Notes: generated from the letters alone by a model not told the origin. A DNA stretch of 64,000 nucleotides from Coriolopsis trogii (GCA_020543525.1 JAHYIO010000033.1:186001-250000), one strand, 5' to 3'; counted from the stretch's first letter, positions 48,243 through 60,191 are shown. Program-made: numbers and translations.

Positions 48243-51200
48243 CTAGTTGGTCGGCATCTTGAGGCATGTGGTCCGCAGGCCGTCTCCTGCCCATTTAGCG
48301 ACCTCAATGAGCAGCTCCCGTTTCTTGTCGACGCCCGCCGCCGATCGCAACTCGTAGAGCGTAGCTGTAGCACGGTGAGATTACTGAAGTTGGCCATGTG
48401 CGGACAACACTCACAGAGGTTGAAGAGGAACGGCTCTGCCGTCACGATCGTAGCAGGCGATGCCCGCAAGGCGGCCTCGAGGACCTCAATGGCCTGGTGA
48501 ACGACATAAGCTCAGCATCTCTCTTGTCTCGAAGCGTTTGATTCGCTCATACGCACCTCCTTGAGCTTGCCCTGATTCAAGAGCGCAACGGCGAGATTGT
48601 TGACAGCGACAAAGTTCTCTGGGTCGCTCTCCAAAATCCTCCGGAGCTCGGCCGTCGCCCGCGCCCAGTCTCCCTCTGCAGACGCAAAGAGGGCGGCGTT
48701 TGTCGCTTTCTGGATCGGGTCCGTCGTCGGGTCCTCGGCGACGGCCGCAAAGTGTTTCGCTGCAGCGGAGACGTGTCCGCCTTGGAGGTACACCCGCGCC
48801 ACGGCCGATCGAAGGGCGGGCGAGGTGACGTTGCCTGGTTGTTGGCACAGCGGTTCGAGGAGGCTCGCCGCGGCGGGAAAGTCCTATGATGCGAGTTCAA
48901 TCGGTATTGACAGACGGATGTGGACGAGATGGTAGGAGAGAACACAGGGATTCCCGCATTTTGGGCGGGCAAGAATAGTTATGAGATATTGAGGTTCGTG
49001 GTTGGCCAGTTCGACGATTCAACAATATATTTCGCCTGACAAATGAAACGGCATGCTTTTGCCCACTGGTCTGCGGATATCGGATGGATAGGGAAAACGA
49101 GGAGACAATTGTCCCCATATTGGACTTCAAATGAAACTGGAACATCGCTGATGGGTGAAAACGCATCCCAGAGGAGCCCATTGTCAACCATTCTGATGGC
49201 CTGCGCGGCAGGCATCCCCGCTTGTCGGGCGGGCGGAATTCAGTGAAAGGTCGACGTCCGTGGTAGGCCGCTTGTCCAGTGATCTCAGTGAGCTTCGGAG
49301 AAATGGGTCTAGTGGTGCTCAATGGGCCAACCGCGCGCCTCGACCTTTTGAGCGGATTTCGCCTGCCCAAAACGCGGAAATGCATACCATGCCGACGCTT
49401 GGCCAGATCACTAGACGGACGACCAACCACGAATCTCGACTTCGCGTCGGGAAATACATCGGCGATAGTGGAGGGATCCCTGTCGTGGTTCAAGTAAAAG
49501 GTGCGTACCTTCATTTCGATGAGCTGCGACGCGATAATGAGACAGACCCGCGCTCCGCGCTCCCTCCACATCGCCGCCGCTGCCGGATCCGTCTTCGCAC
49601 TGCGCGCTTTGGACTTGCATCGGTGGAGAAGGGCGGCGAGCGCATCCAGGTAGCCCATGTGGTCGCCCGCCCAGTACTTGAGCTTCGCTTGGAGCACCTC
49701 GAGCTCGAACGGTAGCACGCGGTCAAAGAGGAATGCCCTCGTCTCGGGAGGCTCAACGGCGTGGAGAACCGTGAACAGGTTGGTGCATTCTGCTGAGGTC
49801 TGGTTGAAGAGGCGCATGCGCGCCAGCGAGGACAGACGAAGGTACCATAACTGTATAAGATGAGTACACGTACCGCGAGCGCATGACAGTGCACTTACGG
49901 ACAAGATGAACGGCACATCCTCAGGGTCGGCTTCAACGATGCGGTCCCTCGCTTGCCTCGCAATCGCTCTCCAACTATTGGTCATCTACACATTCACTCA
50001 GTCAAGGGCGTTCTCAGACGGACACCATGGCTCACTCACAACCAGCGTATGCATCTCACCGCCCGCACGGGCATAATCACCCGTCAGGTCTCTCGGGGGA
50101 CGCTTCTCAGGCGGAATATATTTAGTCAAGAGCGTGCTCAGTGGGTCTGTCTAATCGTACACGATCGCGAATAATGTAGGGCGCTCTTAGATAACCACCA
50201 CGTCAGCGAGGAGAAAGCAGGAGAGCGTACATTGGGGATAGGCAGGAACATTGTGGGGAGGGTCAGACCGGGCAAATACAATTCGGGGGCTTCATCTTCG
50301 TCTTCATCGTCACTGGGCAGCAGAGGTGTTGGTGGTACAGATTTATTGAAATTGGGAGAGCGAGGGGTAGGGAGTGTTGCGGATTGTGGAGGGGCGAGAG
50401 CAATTTCCTCCGCTGCAGGCTCGAGAATGGACTGTACCATGGGATCCTCCGAGGGCGTCTCCTCGTCGGATTCCAACGGGTCGCGGTCCTCGATAAAGGG
50501 GTTCGGAACCTCGGGTTCGTCGACTGGGGCAGGAGGGGAGAAAAGCGGAGCTTCCCGCGCAACCTCCATTGAAGCCGAGAGCTGCGAGTCGAGCGTCGCA
50601 CCGAGGGGGTCCATAATGGTAAGAATCGAAGTAAGAGAAAAGAATGTGGAGAGATCCTCGTCTTCGTCGGGAAGTGGGATGTCACAAGGCTCAAGGGGAG
50701 GAAGGGGGACTTGGCAAGGCTCGAGGGCAACGGCTTCTCGCAATTGCGATGGCTCGACCTCGAGTGACTCAAGAACAAGCGACTCGAGTGGCGCAGTGAG
50801 CGACTCGAACGAAACGGTCGATCTCCTTTCGACGGGGGAAGGCAGACGTTCCGGCTCGGACTTGTCTGAGGGAAAGACGACGGCCTCGAGGGGGGCGGTG
50901 AGTGATTCGAGGGGAGGCAAGCGTGCAGAAAGACTGCTCAGGCAGCGCTGACGCTCCTCTGCAAGTGGTGACGGAATTGAGGGCGGCGACTCTACCTGAT
51001 CTTCCGCGTCCGAATGCGCGTCGTGATACGACGAGTCTGCGCTGAACGAACGGTAATGCCCCGAGCTCGCGCTGAACGCCGAGCTCGACGAGTCGCTGTC
51101 TTCGGAGTCGCTGTAGTGCTTGCCGAGACCGCCGTCGACGATGGGACGAGTGAGAGTGTCGAGGCTGTGTTCTGAGCGGGGCGATATGGGGATGGTGATG

Positions 51201-51355
51201 GGATGGTGGACGTCGGGAACAACGTCGAGGACGGCGGGAAAGGGTTGCGCGTCGCCCGAGACGCTCAAGATCGAATCGCGGCGGGGCCGTAAATGGATTT
51301 GGCTGACGCGCTTCTTCAGCCCGCTCACGATCCGCTTGACGCCCTTCAGCTGCAT
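48243..51355 (-). CDS. TRAPPC12-like TPR protein, copy 1 (N-terminus truncated)
   Basis: Minus exons 51355-50231, 50150-50040, 49985-49899, 49850-49509, 48883-48557, 48493-48415 and 48364-48243. From the first remaining ATG (MQLKGVKRIV) this gives about 730 aa. It is nearly identical to copy 2 at 57.6-60.3 kb but lacks its first 35 codons: the duplication border at 51385 falls inside exon 1. All splice sites and frames are kept. The intron between exons 4 and 5 is about 625 bp because of an insertion. It carries a disordered acidic N-terminal half and a TPR half (LWYLRLSSLARMRLFNQTS, LPFELEVLQAKLKYW). TRAPP subunits act in ER-Golgi vesicle tethering. Without its native promoter it may be silent. 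Confidence 0.75.
48950..49381. mobile_element. Intron-borne insertion with short inverted ends
   Basis: Present only in copy 1 of the duplication. One end reads ATTCCCGCATTTTGGGCGGG and the other, inverted, ATTTCCGCGTTTTGGGCAGG, about 20 bases with four mismatches. No clear target duplication and no transposase frame. The whole length difference between copies is 551 bp, so the exact borders are uncertain. Confidence 0.5.
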
Positions 51356-51514
51356 CTCGTTCGGCCGGGTCGGGGATGAGGGCGTGTCTTGCTCGCTCGC
51401 TCGACGGCTCTCAACTGCGTGTGCGCACTCGACTGCTCGGACGCGGCTGCCCGTCTCCCTTCTCTCCTGCTCGTGCCCTCGCCTCCCTTGTCCCGTCCGC
51501 TGCTCGGCTCCTGC

Positions 51515-51559
51515 CTGTCTCTGTCTCTGTCTCTGTCTCTGTCTGTCTCTGTCTCCCCA
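51515..51559 (+). repeat. CTGTCT microsatellite
   Basis: About seven near-perfect units of CTGTCT/CTGT between 51515 and 51559. Confidence 0.8.
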
Positions 51560-51629
51560 TCTGTCTCCCGTATCTGTTATCTAGCCGGTCCTGCCCACAA
51601 CTGCCAGAGCAGCAATCCAAGACTTAGGC

Positions 51630-51738
51630 TGTCTTTTGGTGTACATGTCGTCTTCTGGTGTACAGGTCGACTTTTGGTGTACAGGCCGTCTTTTGGTGTG
51701 CACACTGTCTTCTGGTGTACGCGCCGTCTCCTGGGTCC
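51630..51738 (+). repeat. 19-bp minisatellite
   Basis: Five to six imperfect units of the form CGTCTTTTGGTGTACAGGC. Confidence 0.8.
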
Positions 51739-51899
51739 GTCTTCTAGGTACAGGCCTCTTCTGTGTGCACTGTGGACCGGCCGCTAACTCTGCAAGACAG
51801 TACATCCCATTCAAACTACTCAAAACACCTCGCTCTCCCTGCATACAGGCTACCTGGAACACTCGGACTCCGACTCTGCGCACTCATCCGGGCGTCTCC

Positions 51900-54060
51900 G
51901 CACACCACCGCCGAGATCTTCTTCACAAAGATCTGCATGCCACCACGCGGATGGATGCAGCACGTTCGACCCGCTATGTTGCAGCCAGAGAGTACGGCCA
52001 TCCTCGAGGACGGCAGCACGCAACCAAGTTGCCAAAGGTGCGTGTCTTGTCCAATACTGACCGTGCAGCCATTTGGATCTAGTACGTACCGCATTCATTG
52101 TGACCGCTGCCCGGAAGCTAACAAAGATCTGCATGCCACCACGCAGACGATCACCTCGGAATGTTGTAGTCCGGGAGTGTGCGCCGGCCGGCCGTCCTTG
52201 CGCGGTGCACTGCGACAATAATGAATTCGAGACGCCGTACCTCGGAGCGACAACGGTACGCATCTTGTACGAGAATAGGCCGCGTCGCTAAGCCGTTAGC
52301 ACAGTGCACGCGATGGCAACTCGATCGCGCACCTCCCGGAACGCACGCCCACTGGTCGACCTTCTCGCGACAAAGATCTGCATGCCTCCGCGGAGGTGTG
52401 TCCTACCGCAGCCGGACTCCCGCCCGGAGAATGTTGTAGTCTGAGAGAGTGCGACCGTACGAGCCAGTGCAAGACGACAGCAACAACCAGGTACCTCTTT
52501 GGCACTCGGGTCAGCAATCAGCGCGCTGACAGACCGGGATATGACGTACCGCACACTTGCGCCACTCTCAGCGCTCTGATAGTATGACGACGAATCGACA
52601 TCCCGACCGCAAAGATTTGCATACCACCACGGAGGTGGACGTGGTGCGCTCGACTCGCAGGCTTGTAGTCCGACAGAGTACGGCGAGCCTCGAGCGGCGC
52701 ACCGCGACAAGGAGCCGATTCAGGACGCGGTACGTGTCTTGCATGCTGCGCCAGTCAAGCACTGAATTCAGTCGTCAGCACAGTGCACAAATTAACGTTG
52801 ACTCGAGAGCCTGCAGCCCGGAAACTACAAAGATCTGCATGCCACCACGGGGACGGACGAGATGCAGCGAACCACCCGGGGGATTGTAGTCCGAGAGAGT
52901 ACAGCCGTTCTCCAAGGGCGGACCAGACGCAACGGGACACACGGCAGAGAGAAGGTATGCATTGGGTCTTGTCCACTCTGCCCAGCACTGAAACCAGTCA
53001 TCAGCGCACTCCACCAAGCGAGACGCTGACGTACTGCATACCTAGACGAGCGGTCTGCCCCGACTGCATGCAGTGCCGACCACTCGACGTCCCGCCGGCC
53101 ACGAAGATCTGCATACCGCCACGGGGACGGAGAATGTTGTAGTCCGAGAGTGTACGGCTGTCCTCGAAGAAGGATCGGGCCCGTGCGCGTCCATATCGCA
53201 CGCTGTGGCGAAGAAGCGCAAAGGTATCTGCACAGAACCGCTGACAGCACACTCGACGGACCAGGAGTTCGCGTACTGCGACTATAGGTGAGCGCCTGGA
53301 CTGCATCCCGACCATGAAGATCTGCATACCACCACGGAGACGGAGTGCGACTTCCGCGGCTTCGTTGTTACGGAGCAGCACACGGCCGTCCTGCAGCGAC
53401 GGTGCGTGTCGTGTTGGGACTTGGCCACGGAGCCGAGCACGTAAGGCATTGAACCTCGGCGCATCTGGCGGACTGAGATGGCACGCACCACAGCTGTAGA
53501 TGAGCAGGCTCCCGGGATGCACTGCGCACACGACCGCCTCCGTGGTGGCATGCAGATCTTCGTGAAGATCATGTCGGGCGACACAAACGTCGTTGCAGAA
53601 GGATCATCGGGCGCTGCGACAATGTGAAGGCCAAGATCCAGGGCCTCGAGGGCCAGGCTGATATCCGGGAGCAGGACACTGATGTTCAGGCCGTCCTCCA
53701 GACCTGCACACGCACGACGAAATCACCTGGATTGCCCACCGCCTGGTCGATATCCCCTCCATGAAGATCTGCATACCACCACGGAGGCGGAGTGTGGCTC
53801 CGAGTCGGTGTGATGGAGTCAGCGGCACGCGCAGCTTCGTAGTCCAACAACACATCTGCAGCGACAAGATCCTTGACGACGACTTCAGGCCACCCAGACT
53901 CGAATCGCAGAAGGTGCGTGTTGGACTGCGAAGCCGAGGACGTAAGCCTATCAGAGTCTGCACATTCGGCGGACCGGGTTGCTACGTACCAACGATGGAT
54001 CCCGCACAGTACGACACACCACCGCCTCCGTGGTGGCATGCAGATCTTCGTGAGGCAAAA
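51900..54060. pseudogene. Decayed polyubiquitin array
   Basis: The ubiquitin unit junction (C-terminal RGG followed by MQIFV) recurs about every 230 bases, close to the 228 bp of one ubiquitin unit. On the minus strand it lies near 51937, 52132, 52382, 52618, 52838, 53110, 53325 and 53771, and on the + strand near 53547 and 54035. Between junctions parts of the rest survive, such as LEDGRTL, TLSDYN and, on the + strand near 53,612, DNVKAKIQ. Every unit has stops and shifts, so no ubiquitin can be made. Units in both orientations show that the array was also rearranged. Ubiquitin genes are normally kept homogeneous by concerted evolution, so this is a dead one. Confidence 0.8.
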
Positions 54061-54121
54061 CGGTTGCTCTGCGCACAAGAGATATCGTCAGCCGCATGAC
54101 AACAAACACGACCCCACTACC

Positions 54122-54300
54122 CAGCAGCGTGCTATCGTTCCCGTCATCAAGGGACACGACGTCATCACATAGGCCCTCAACAGCACCGTCCGAGTCCCAG
54201 AGCGTCGTGACTCGAAACGGGCTCAAGCATGCGCATCGCGGGCAGCCCGGCACTGCACTGATCCCGCCCACCAGGGCCGCTTTCGTCACGGCAGACTCAA
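54122..54300 (+). pseudogene. eIF4A (DEAD-box helicase) fragment
   Basis: QQRAIVPVIKGHDVI is the Q-motif block of eIF4A almost unchanged, ended by a TAG where the family continues toward its P-loop. Further on, PGTALIPPTRAA in a shifted frame resembles GTQALILAPTRELA. The piece is far too short for a gene and has no flanking exons. Confidence 0.7.
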
Positions 54301-54345
54301 CAAGGTGAGCGTACTCTCATACTGACTTCTCTGACTCTCATATCA

Positions 54346-54406
54346 GACGACGCGATGGCAATGCGTGATACGAGAGTATCGTAGCACGCATTGCTGTCGC
54401 GTCGTC
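54346..54406. other. Hairpin with 26-nt arms
   Basis: GACGACGCGATGGCAATGCG... pairs with GTAGCACGCATTGCTGTCGC... across a 9-nt loop, with three or so mismatches. No protein context. Confidence 0.6.
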
Positions 54407-54410
54407 ACGG

Positions 54411-56342
54411 AGCGTGTGTGTGGTAGGCGAGGAAAGGCGACGCGACGCACGGAGATGACCTGGAAGCCAAGATGGACTCACCCAGTGCCGTGCTGCCTTG
54501 TGACAAGCCGGTGGGGGCACGCGTGGCCTGAGTGTCTGCTGTGGATGGGGAGGAGTAGCAGTAGAACGTGTGACCCGACCGAAAGGCAATCGTCGAGGAG
54601 AGGCACGGAGGAATGGGTTGATCCAGGGTCTGACCGGGCCCCAGCCGATACACTGGAACGTGGTGACTCTGCTGTCGCTGATGCAGTGTATCGGGCGATG
54701 AGGACGGTGTGGGCAACGATGCGGGTCGGTCGGGCGGTGTCGCTGTCCGGGATCGTGGCGGATGGCAGAGCAAAGTCGAACAATGTGTCGCTAGTCAGAG
54801 GTGGCGGGGAATGGCTCGCAGCCAGGCAGTTCCCACTCATCATTGCCATGAACACTAGCTGGAACCCGGAGACTGTCCTGCTCCTGTCCGAGCTCTCGAC
54901 GCTTCTCGCGATAGGCGTGTTCACCTCGTGTCCGTCCGCCGTGTGTATCCCATGGACACACGGGGAATGACGACCACAAGCGACTCTTCACATGTATTTT
55001 CCCAGCTCAAAGTGTCTATTTATTTGATCCGTGTCTCGTTTGCCTCCAGCGGCTCTATCTGTGTGAGCCTAATCGGATTATGTTGACACATTCTCGGAGT
55101 GGTTAGGCCGTCCTGAGTCCCGGTAGCACGCACCCCGTGTCCTACCGATAGTAGACAGATTCAATATGTCAATGTCACATATGGAGCGCACACTGTCTGT
55201 CATCAGTGCCAGACGGAGAGGGCCCAGGACGATCCTCAGGAAGAGAAGGCACTGGAGCAGAGTTGATAAACGGCAAGTGGACTATTGCACGTTCTTCATC
55301 CGCATCACACAGCGGAGGACGGGCTTCAGGGTACCGATCATCTCGCCTGGAAGGTGATGCGTTCATGTCTTTTGCGGTGCTTCACAGCACGTTTCTGAGG
55401 CGAGAACCACTCGTATACATGGCAAACGCGCCCGAGCTAGCCGAGTGGTCTTAGCCGATCAGGAACGATTGGACTCTGTCAAGTCCGTGTCCACCCACAA
55501 TGTCTTGTGCACAAAGTGCATTGCTCCCTCTTCCACGCCGCACACATCCAAACACCAGTTTGCAGGCACACATTCAAGTACTACTGAGCTCTCGAGTTCA
55601 ATCTTGGGTATGTAAGTTTGACCACTAGCTATGTGTGTGTGGGCGGCGCACATACTAACCCTGTCAGAATTGGTGCGTACATCTGGACCTCATGATGGAC
55701 CGATATGGGCGAGCCGAGTCAAACTATTTGTGGAACAGTGGCGGCGGCGGCGGGGACCCAGTCTTTACGAAACGGTAATTTCACGATGCTCCACCTAGAT
55801 CAAGACCCTGAGGCCGCCGACAAAAATCAACAAAAGATACAAGCAAACATATAGTGAGTCCATGGTTGATATCGTGTTTGTCTAGTCGCATATCTCAAAT
55901 CACGGTCCGCATTGCAATACAGAATGTACATACTATACTGTACACAAACAGGTTCAGCTCGGCCAAGGCAGGAACATGCTGTAGGCCGGTGAGCATATGC
56001 AATCAAGTCTTTTCAGGGTTCGTTCGATCGCTAATAAGCGCAGACAGCTCCGTGATGCAATGCTGCAGAAGGTAGGGTCCAGAATAACTTCTCACTTCTT
56101 CCTTTCAGTGCACACCCAGTCACCCACGCTCGGACCACGATCTCAGGTCGTGTCGAGAGCTGGTTGGTGGACTCAGCAGGTCGAACGACCAGTCCACAAT
56201 TATAGACATTCTCAACTGTTTCCACCGACCCGCTTGGACGTGTGTGAATATTGCGCACGGACCTGTCTGGGGCCCATAAGTACTGGCTGTTCCAAGCTGG
56301 AAAGTAGCAACACTCACACCGGCATGCACACACCTGGCTCAC
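54411..56342. other. Unassigned spacer between duplicated segments
   Basis: Short frames on both strands, none recognised. It is probably further decayed sequence like its neighbours. Confidence 0.4.
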
Positions 56343-56460
56343 GTTCGGTCTGATCTGCTCCATCATCTTCCGGCACAGGCGGGCGTACATCTTGGACCAG
56401 GTAGCCTTGTTCGTTGCTCCCTCAGTGAACAGTCCCTCTCCATCCTTCTCCTGCTTTGCC
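56343..56460 (-). pseudogene. eIF4G (MIF4G domain) fragment
   Basis: On the minus strand, KQEKDGEGLFTEGATNKATW runs on into SKMYARLCRKMMEQIRPN, closely matching the MIF4G region of eIF4G (EKDG, then ATDEATWSEMYARLCRKMMEQ). A donor-like GTGAGC follows directly at the place where the family continues into QD, which suggests a copy at DNA level rather than from mRNA. The flanking parts of eIF4G are absent. Confidence 0.7.
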
Positions 56461-56996
56461 GTCGTGATCGTGCATTCTGGGCCTAATCTCTGTTTGTGCG
56501 TCCACTTACTGTGGTAGTTATCATCACAATCTGACACTCACAACTTATGCAGTGGCGACTGAGCTGATGTGTTCTCACATGATTACGGCGGTGGGTCAAG
56601 AAATTAGCTGTAGCCGTCCAGTGAGCAAACTTACTAAAATATCCAGGATTTCACCCATACCGTCATTCTCGCGTACCGCGAAAGGGGAGGCATGTAAGTT
56701 CTTTATCTGTAGTGGTCCCGGCGGCTGACTGCTTTTCACAGACACAGTTTGGTCAAATCGAATCCAGAGGGAGTGGAAAAGTCTTGGCACGACGTGTTGG
56801 AGGGCCGGGCTATGCAACAGTTGAAAAGTGCAGGATTGGACAATATCTGTAGTAGAGTACAGCTGTGTGCGACGTGCAGCACACACACGACGGCAGCCAG
56901 AGCCGACGGGCGAGCCATCAGCGAGAAGGTCGTCCCGGGCCTCTCGCATTGTCAGCGTTCCGAGGTCCCCGAGATTTGGATCGCACCGCGAGCTCT
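56461..56996. other. Left flank of duplication copy 2
   Basis: No gene seen. A + strand frame (56828-57292) runs through the border into the GAR fragment but has no ATG. Confidence 0.4.
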
Positions 56997-57359
56997 TTCA
57001 TCATTATGTCCCGGGCAACATGCGGGACCCGCTCGACACGGAGGTGTCGTACATCGTCAACTCGCTCCCACACGGTCTCGTCGTGGAGCGCGTCGATCCG
57101 CCGTTGAGGACGGTGCCGAAGGAGGGCGAGGAGGTCCGGGCGCAGTACGCGTTCTCGAACCAGCTCGGCAGGAAGGTGATCACTTGTAAGCTCACGACGA
57201 TGACTCGGTCCGGCAAGGGTACGACTAAGAAGGTGATGTGTCGTGTGGGTGGAGGTGAGTGCATCGCGAGGAAAGAGGAACGTCTGTATTGATACACGAT
57301 GGCCCGCAGGCTGGCAGGATCTCCGAGTTTATATCATGACCCGTCAATCTGCGCTATGA
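56997..57359 (+). pseudogene. GAS2-domain fragment of the GAR gene
   Basis: It repeats the last 260 bases of exon 6 and the 50-nt last exon (57310-57359) of the gene at 45133-48002, including the GTGAGT donor and GCAG acceptor. All upstream exons are missing, and no ATG opens its frame. Confidence 0.85.
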
Positions 57360-60191
57360 AGAGAGAAATGAGGAGGAAGCGGAGAGGGGTATCGATGAGA
57401 GTCTGGATATGGATTGGGAGTGGAACTGGGAGCTCTGGATCTTATGGAACAAAGGATCGTAATCGACGACATTACACTAACCCCTCCGATCTCCCCCGTT
57501 GTAATCATCTTGGCGTATGTCCATCTCTCACGTTCGTTTATGCAGTCATGCATTGCGCAGCCAGGTCTCTTGCCTATATCGAGGCTCGGTGTTCGGTACC
57601 TAGTTGGTCGGCATCTTGAGGCATGTGGTCCGCAGGCCGTCTCCTGCCCATTTAGCGACCTCAATGAGCAGCTCCCGTTTCTTGTCGACGCCCGCGGCCG
57701 ATCGCAACTCGTAGAGCGTAGCTGTAGCACGGTGAGATTACTGAAGTTGGCCATGTGCGGACAACACTCACAGAGGTTGAAGAGGAACGGCTCTGCCGTC
57801 ACGATCGTAGCAGGCGATGCCCGCAAGGCGGCCTCGAGGACCTCAATGGCCTGGTGAACGACATCAGCTCAGCATCCCTCTCACTCCGAGGAATTTGACT
57901 CGCTCATACGCACCTCCTTGAGCTTGCCCTGATTCAAGAGCGCAACGGCGAGATTGTTCACCGCGACAAAGTTCTCTGGGTCGCTCTCCAAAATCCTCCG
58001 GAGCTCAGCCGTCGCTCGCGCCCAGTCTCCCTCTGCGGACGCAAAGAGGGCGGCATTTGTCGCTTTCTGGATTGGGTCCGTCGTCGGGTCCTCGGCGACG
58101 GCCGCAAAGTGTTTCGCTGCAGCGGAGACGTGACCGCCTTGGAGGTACACCCGCGCCACGGCCGACCGGAGGGCGGGCGAGGTGACGTTGCCTGGTTGTT
58201 GGCACAGCGGTTCGAGAAGGCTCGCCGCGGCGGGGAAGTCCTGTGATTCGAGTCGATGTGAGGTGAGGACGTGACGGAGATGGCGACGGGAGAGGAGAAG
58301 AAGACAAGTATTACCTTCATTTCGATGAGCTGCGACGCGATGATAAGGCAGACACGCGCTCCGCGCTCCCTCCACATCGCCGCCGCTGCCGGATCCGTCT
58401 TCGCACTACGCGCTTTGGACTTGCATCGGTGGAGAAGGGCGGCGAGCGCATCCAGGTAGCCCATGTGGTCGCCCGCCCAGTACTTGAGCTTCGCTTGGAG
58501 CACCTCGAGTTCGAACGGCAGTACGCGGTCAAAGAGGAATGCCCGCGTTTCGGGAGGCTCAACGGCGTGGAGAACGGTGAACAGGTTGGTGCATTCTGCC
58601 GAGGTCTGGTTGAAGAGGCGCATGCGCGCCAGCGAGGACAGACGAAGGTACCATAACTGTATAAGATGAGTACACGTACCGCGAGCGCATGACAGTGCAC
58701 TTACGGACAAGATGAACGGCACATCCTCAGGGTCGGCTTCAACGATGCGGTCCCTCGCTTGCCTCGCAATCGCTCTCCAACTATTGGTCATCTACACATT
58801 CACTCAGTCAAGGGCGTTCTCAGACGGACACCATGGCTCACTCACAACCAGCGTATGCATCTCACCGCCCGCACGGGCATAATCACCCGTCAGGTCTCTC
58901 GGGGGACGCTTCTCAGGCGGAATATATTTAGTCAAGAGCGTGCTCAGTGGGTCTGTCTAATCGTACACGATCGCGAATAATGTAGGGCGCTCTTAGATAA
59001 CCACCACGTCAGCGAGGAGAAAGCAGGAGAGCGTACATTGGGGATAGGCAGGAACATTGTGGGGAGGGTCAGACCGGGCAAATACAATTCGGGGGCTTCG
59101 TCTTCGTCTTCATCGTCACTGGGCAGCAGAGGTGTTGGTGGTACAGATTTATTGAAATTGGAAGAGCGAGGGGTAGGGAGTGTTGCGGATTGTGGAGGGG
59201 CGAGAGCAATTTCCTCCGCTGCAGGCTCGAGAATGGACTGTGCCATGGGATCCTCCGAGGGCGTCTCCTCGTCGGATTCCAACGGGTCGCGGTCCTCGAT
59301 AAAGGGGTTCGGAACCTCGGGTTCGTCGACTGGGGCAGGAGGGGAGAAAAGCGGAGCTTCCCGCGCAACCTCCATTGAAGCCGAGAGCTGCGAGTCGAGC
59401 GTCGCACCGAGGGGGTCCATAATGGTAAGAATCGAAGTAAGAGAAAAGAATGTGGAGAGATCCTCGTCTTCGTCGGGAAGTGGGATGTCACAAGGCTCAA
59501 GGGGAGGAAGGGGGACTTGGCAAGGCTCAAGGGCAACGGCTTCTCGCAATTGCGATGGCTCGACCTCGAGTGTTTCAAGAACAAGCGACTCAAGCGGCGC
59601 AGTGAGCGACTCGAACGAAACGGTCGATCTCCTTTCGACGGGGGAAGGCAGACGTTCCGGCTCGGACTTGTCTGAGGGAAAGACGACGGCCTCGAGGGGG
59701 GCGGTGAGTGATTCGAGGGGAGGCAAGCGTGCAGAAAGACTGCTCAGGCAGCGCTGACGCTCCTCTGCAAGTGGTGACGGAATTGAGGGCGGCGACTCTA
59801 CCTGATCTTCCGCGTCCGAATGCGCGTCGTGATACGACGAGTCTGCGCTGAACGAACGGTAATGCCCCGAGCTCGCGCTGAACGCCGAGCTCGACGAGTC
59901 GCTGTCTTCGGAGTCGCTGTAGTGCTTGCCAAGACCGCCGTCGACGATGGGACGAGTGAGAGTGTCGAGGCTGTGTTCTGAGCGGGGCGATATGGGGATG
60001 GTGATGGGATGGTGGACGTCGGGAACAACGTCGAGGACGGCGGGAAAGGGTTGCGCGTCGCCCGAGACGCTCAAGATCGAATCGCGGCGGGGCCGTAAAT
60101 GGATTTGGCTGACGCGCTTCTTCAGCCCGCTCACGATCCGCTTGACGCCCTTCAGCTGCATCTCGTTCGGCCGGGTCGGGGATGAGGGCGT
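56997..60191. repeat. Segmental duplication, copy 2
   Basis: Partner of 47640-51385 without the 551-bp insertion. Beyond its right border the TRAPPC12-like gene continues intact; beyond its left border the GAR gene does not. Confidence 0.95.

Larger units (their letters stand above)
47640..51385. repeat. Segmental duplication, copy 1
   Basis: Matches 56997-60191 almost base for base. It covers the GAS2-domain end of the GAR gene and the TRAPPC12-like gene up to codon 25 or so of its first exon. It carries a 551-bp insertion in one intron, which copy 2 lacks. Outside these borders the flanks are unrelated. Confidence 0.95.
51386..51860. other. Unique flank of copy 1 with simple repeats
   Basis: It starts right at the duplication border. 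Nothing coding is seen; it holds a CTGTCT microsatellite and a 19-bp minisatellite (listed separately). Confidence 0.5.

Noticed and set aside
55440..55500. Possible tRNA: TAGCCGAGTGGTCTTA looks like the A box of a Leu or Ser tRNA
   Set aside because: No B box (GTTCRANNC) follows at the right distance and no acceptor stem pairs.
56828..57292. A 154-codon chimeric frame joining the spacer to the GAS2 fragment
   Set aside because: It starts at GTG, not ATG, and runs past the GTGAGT donor into intron sequence.
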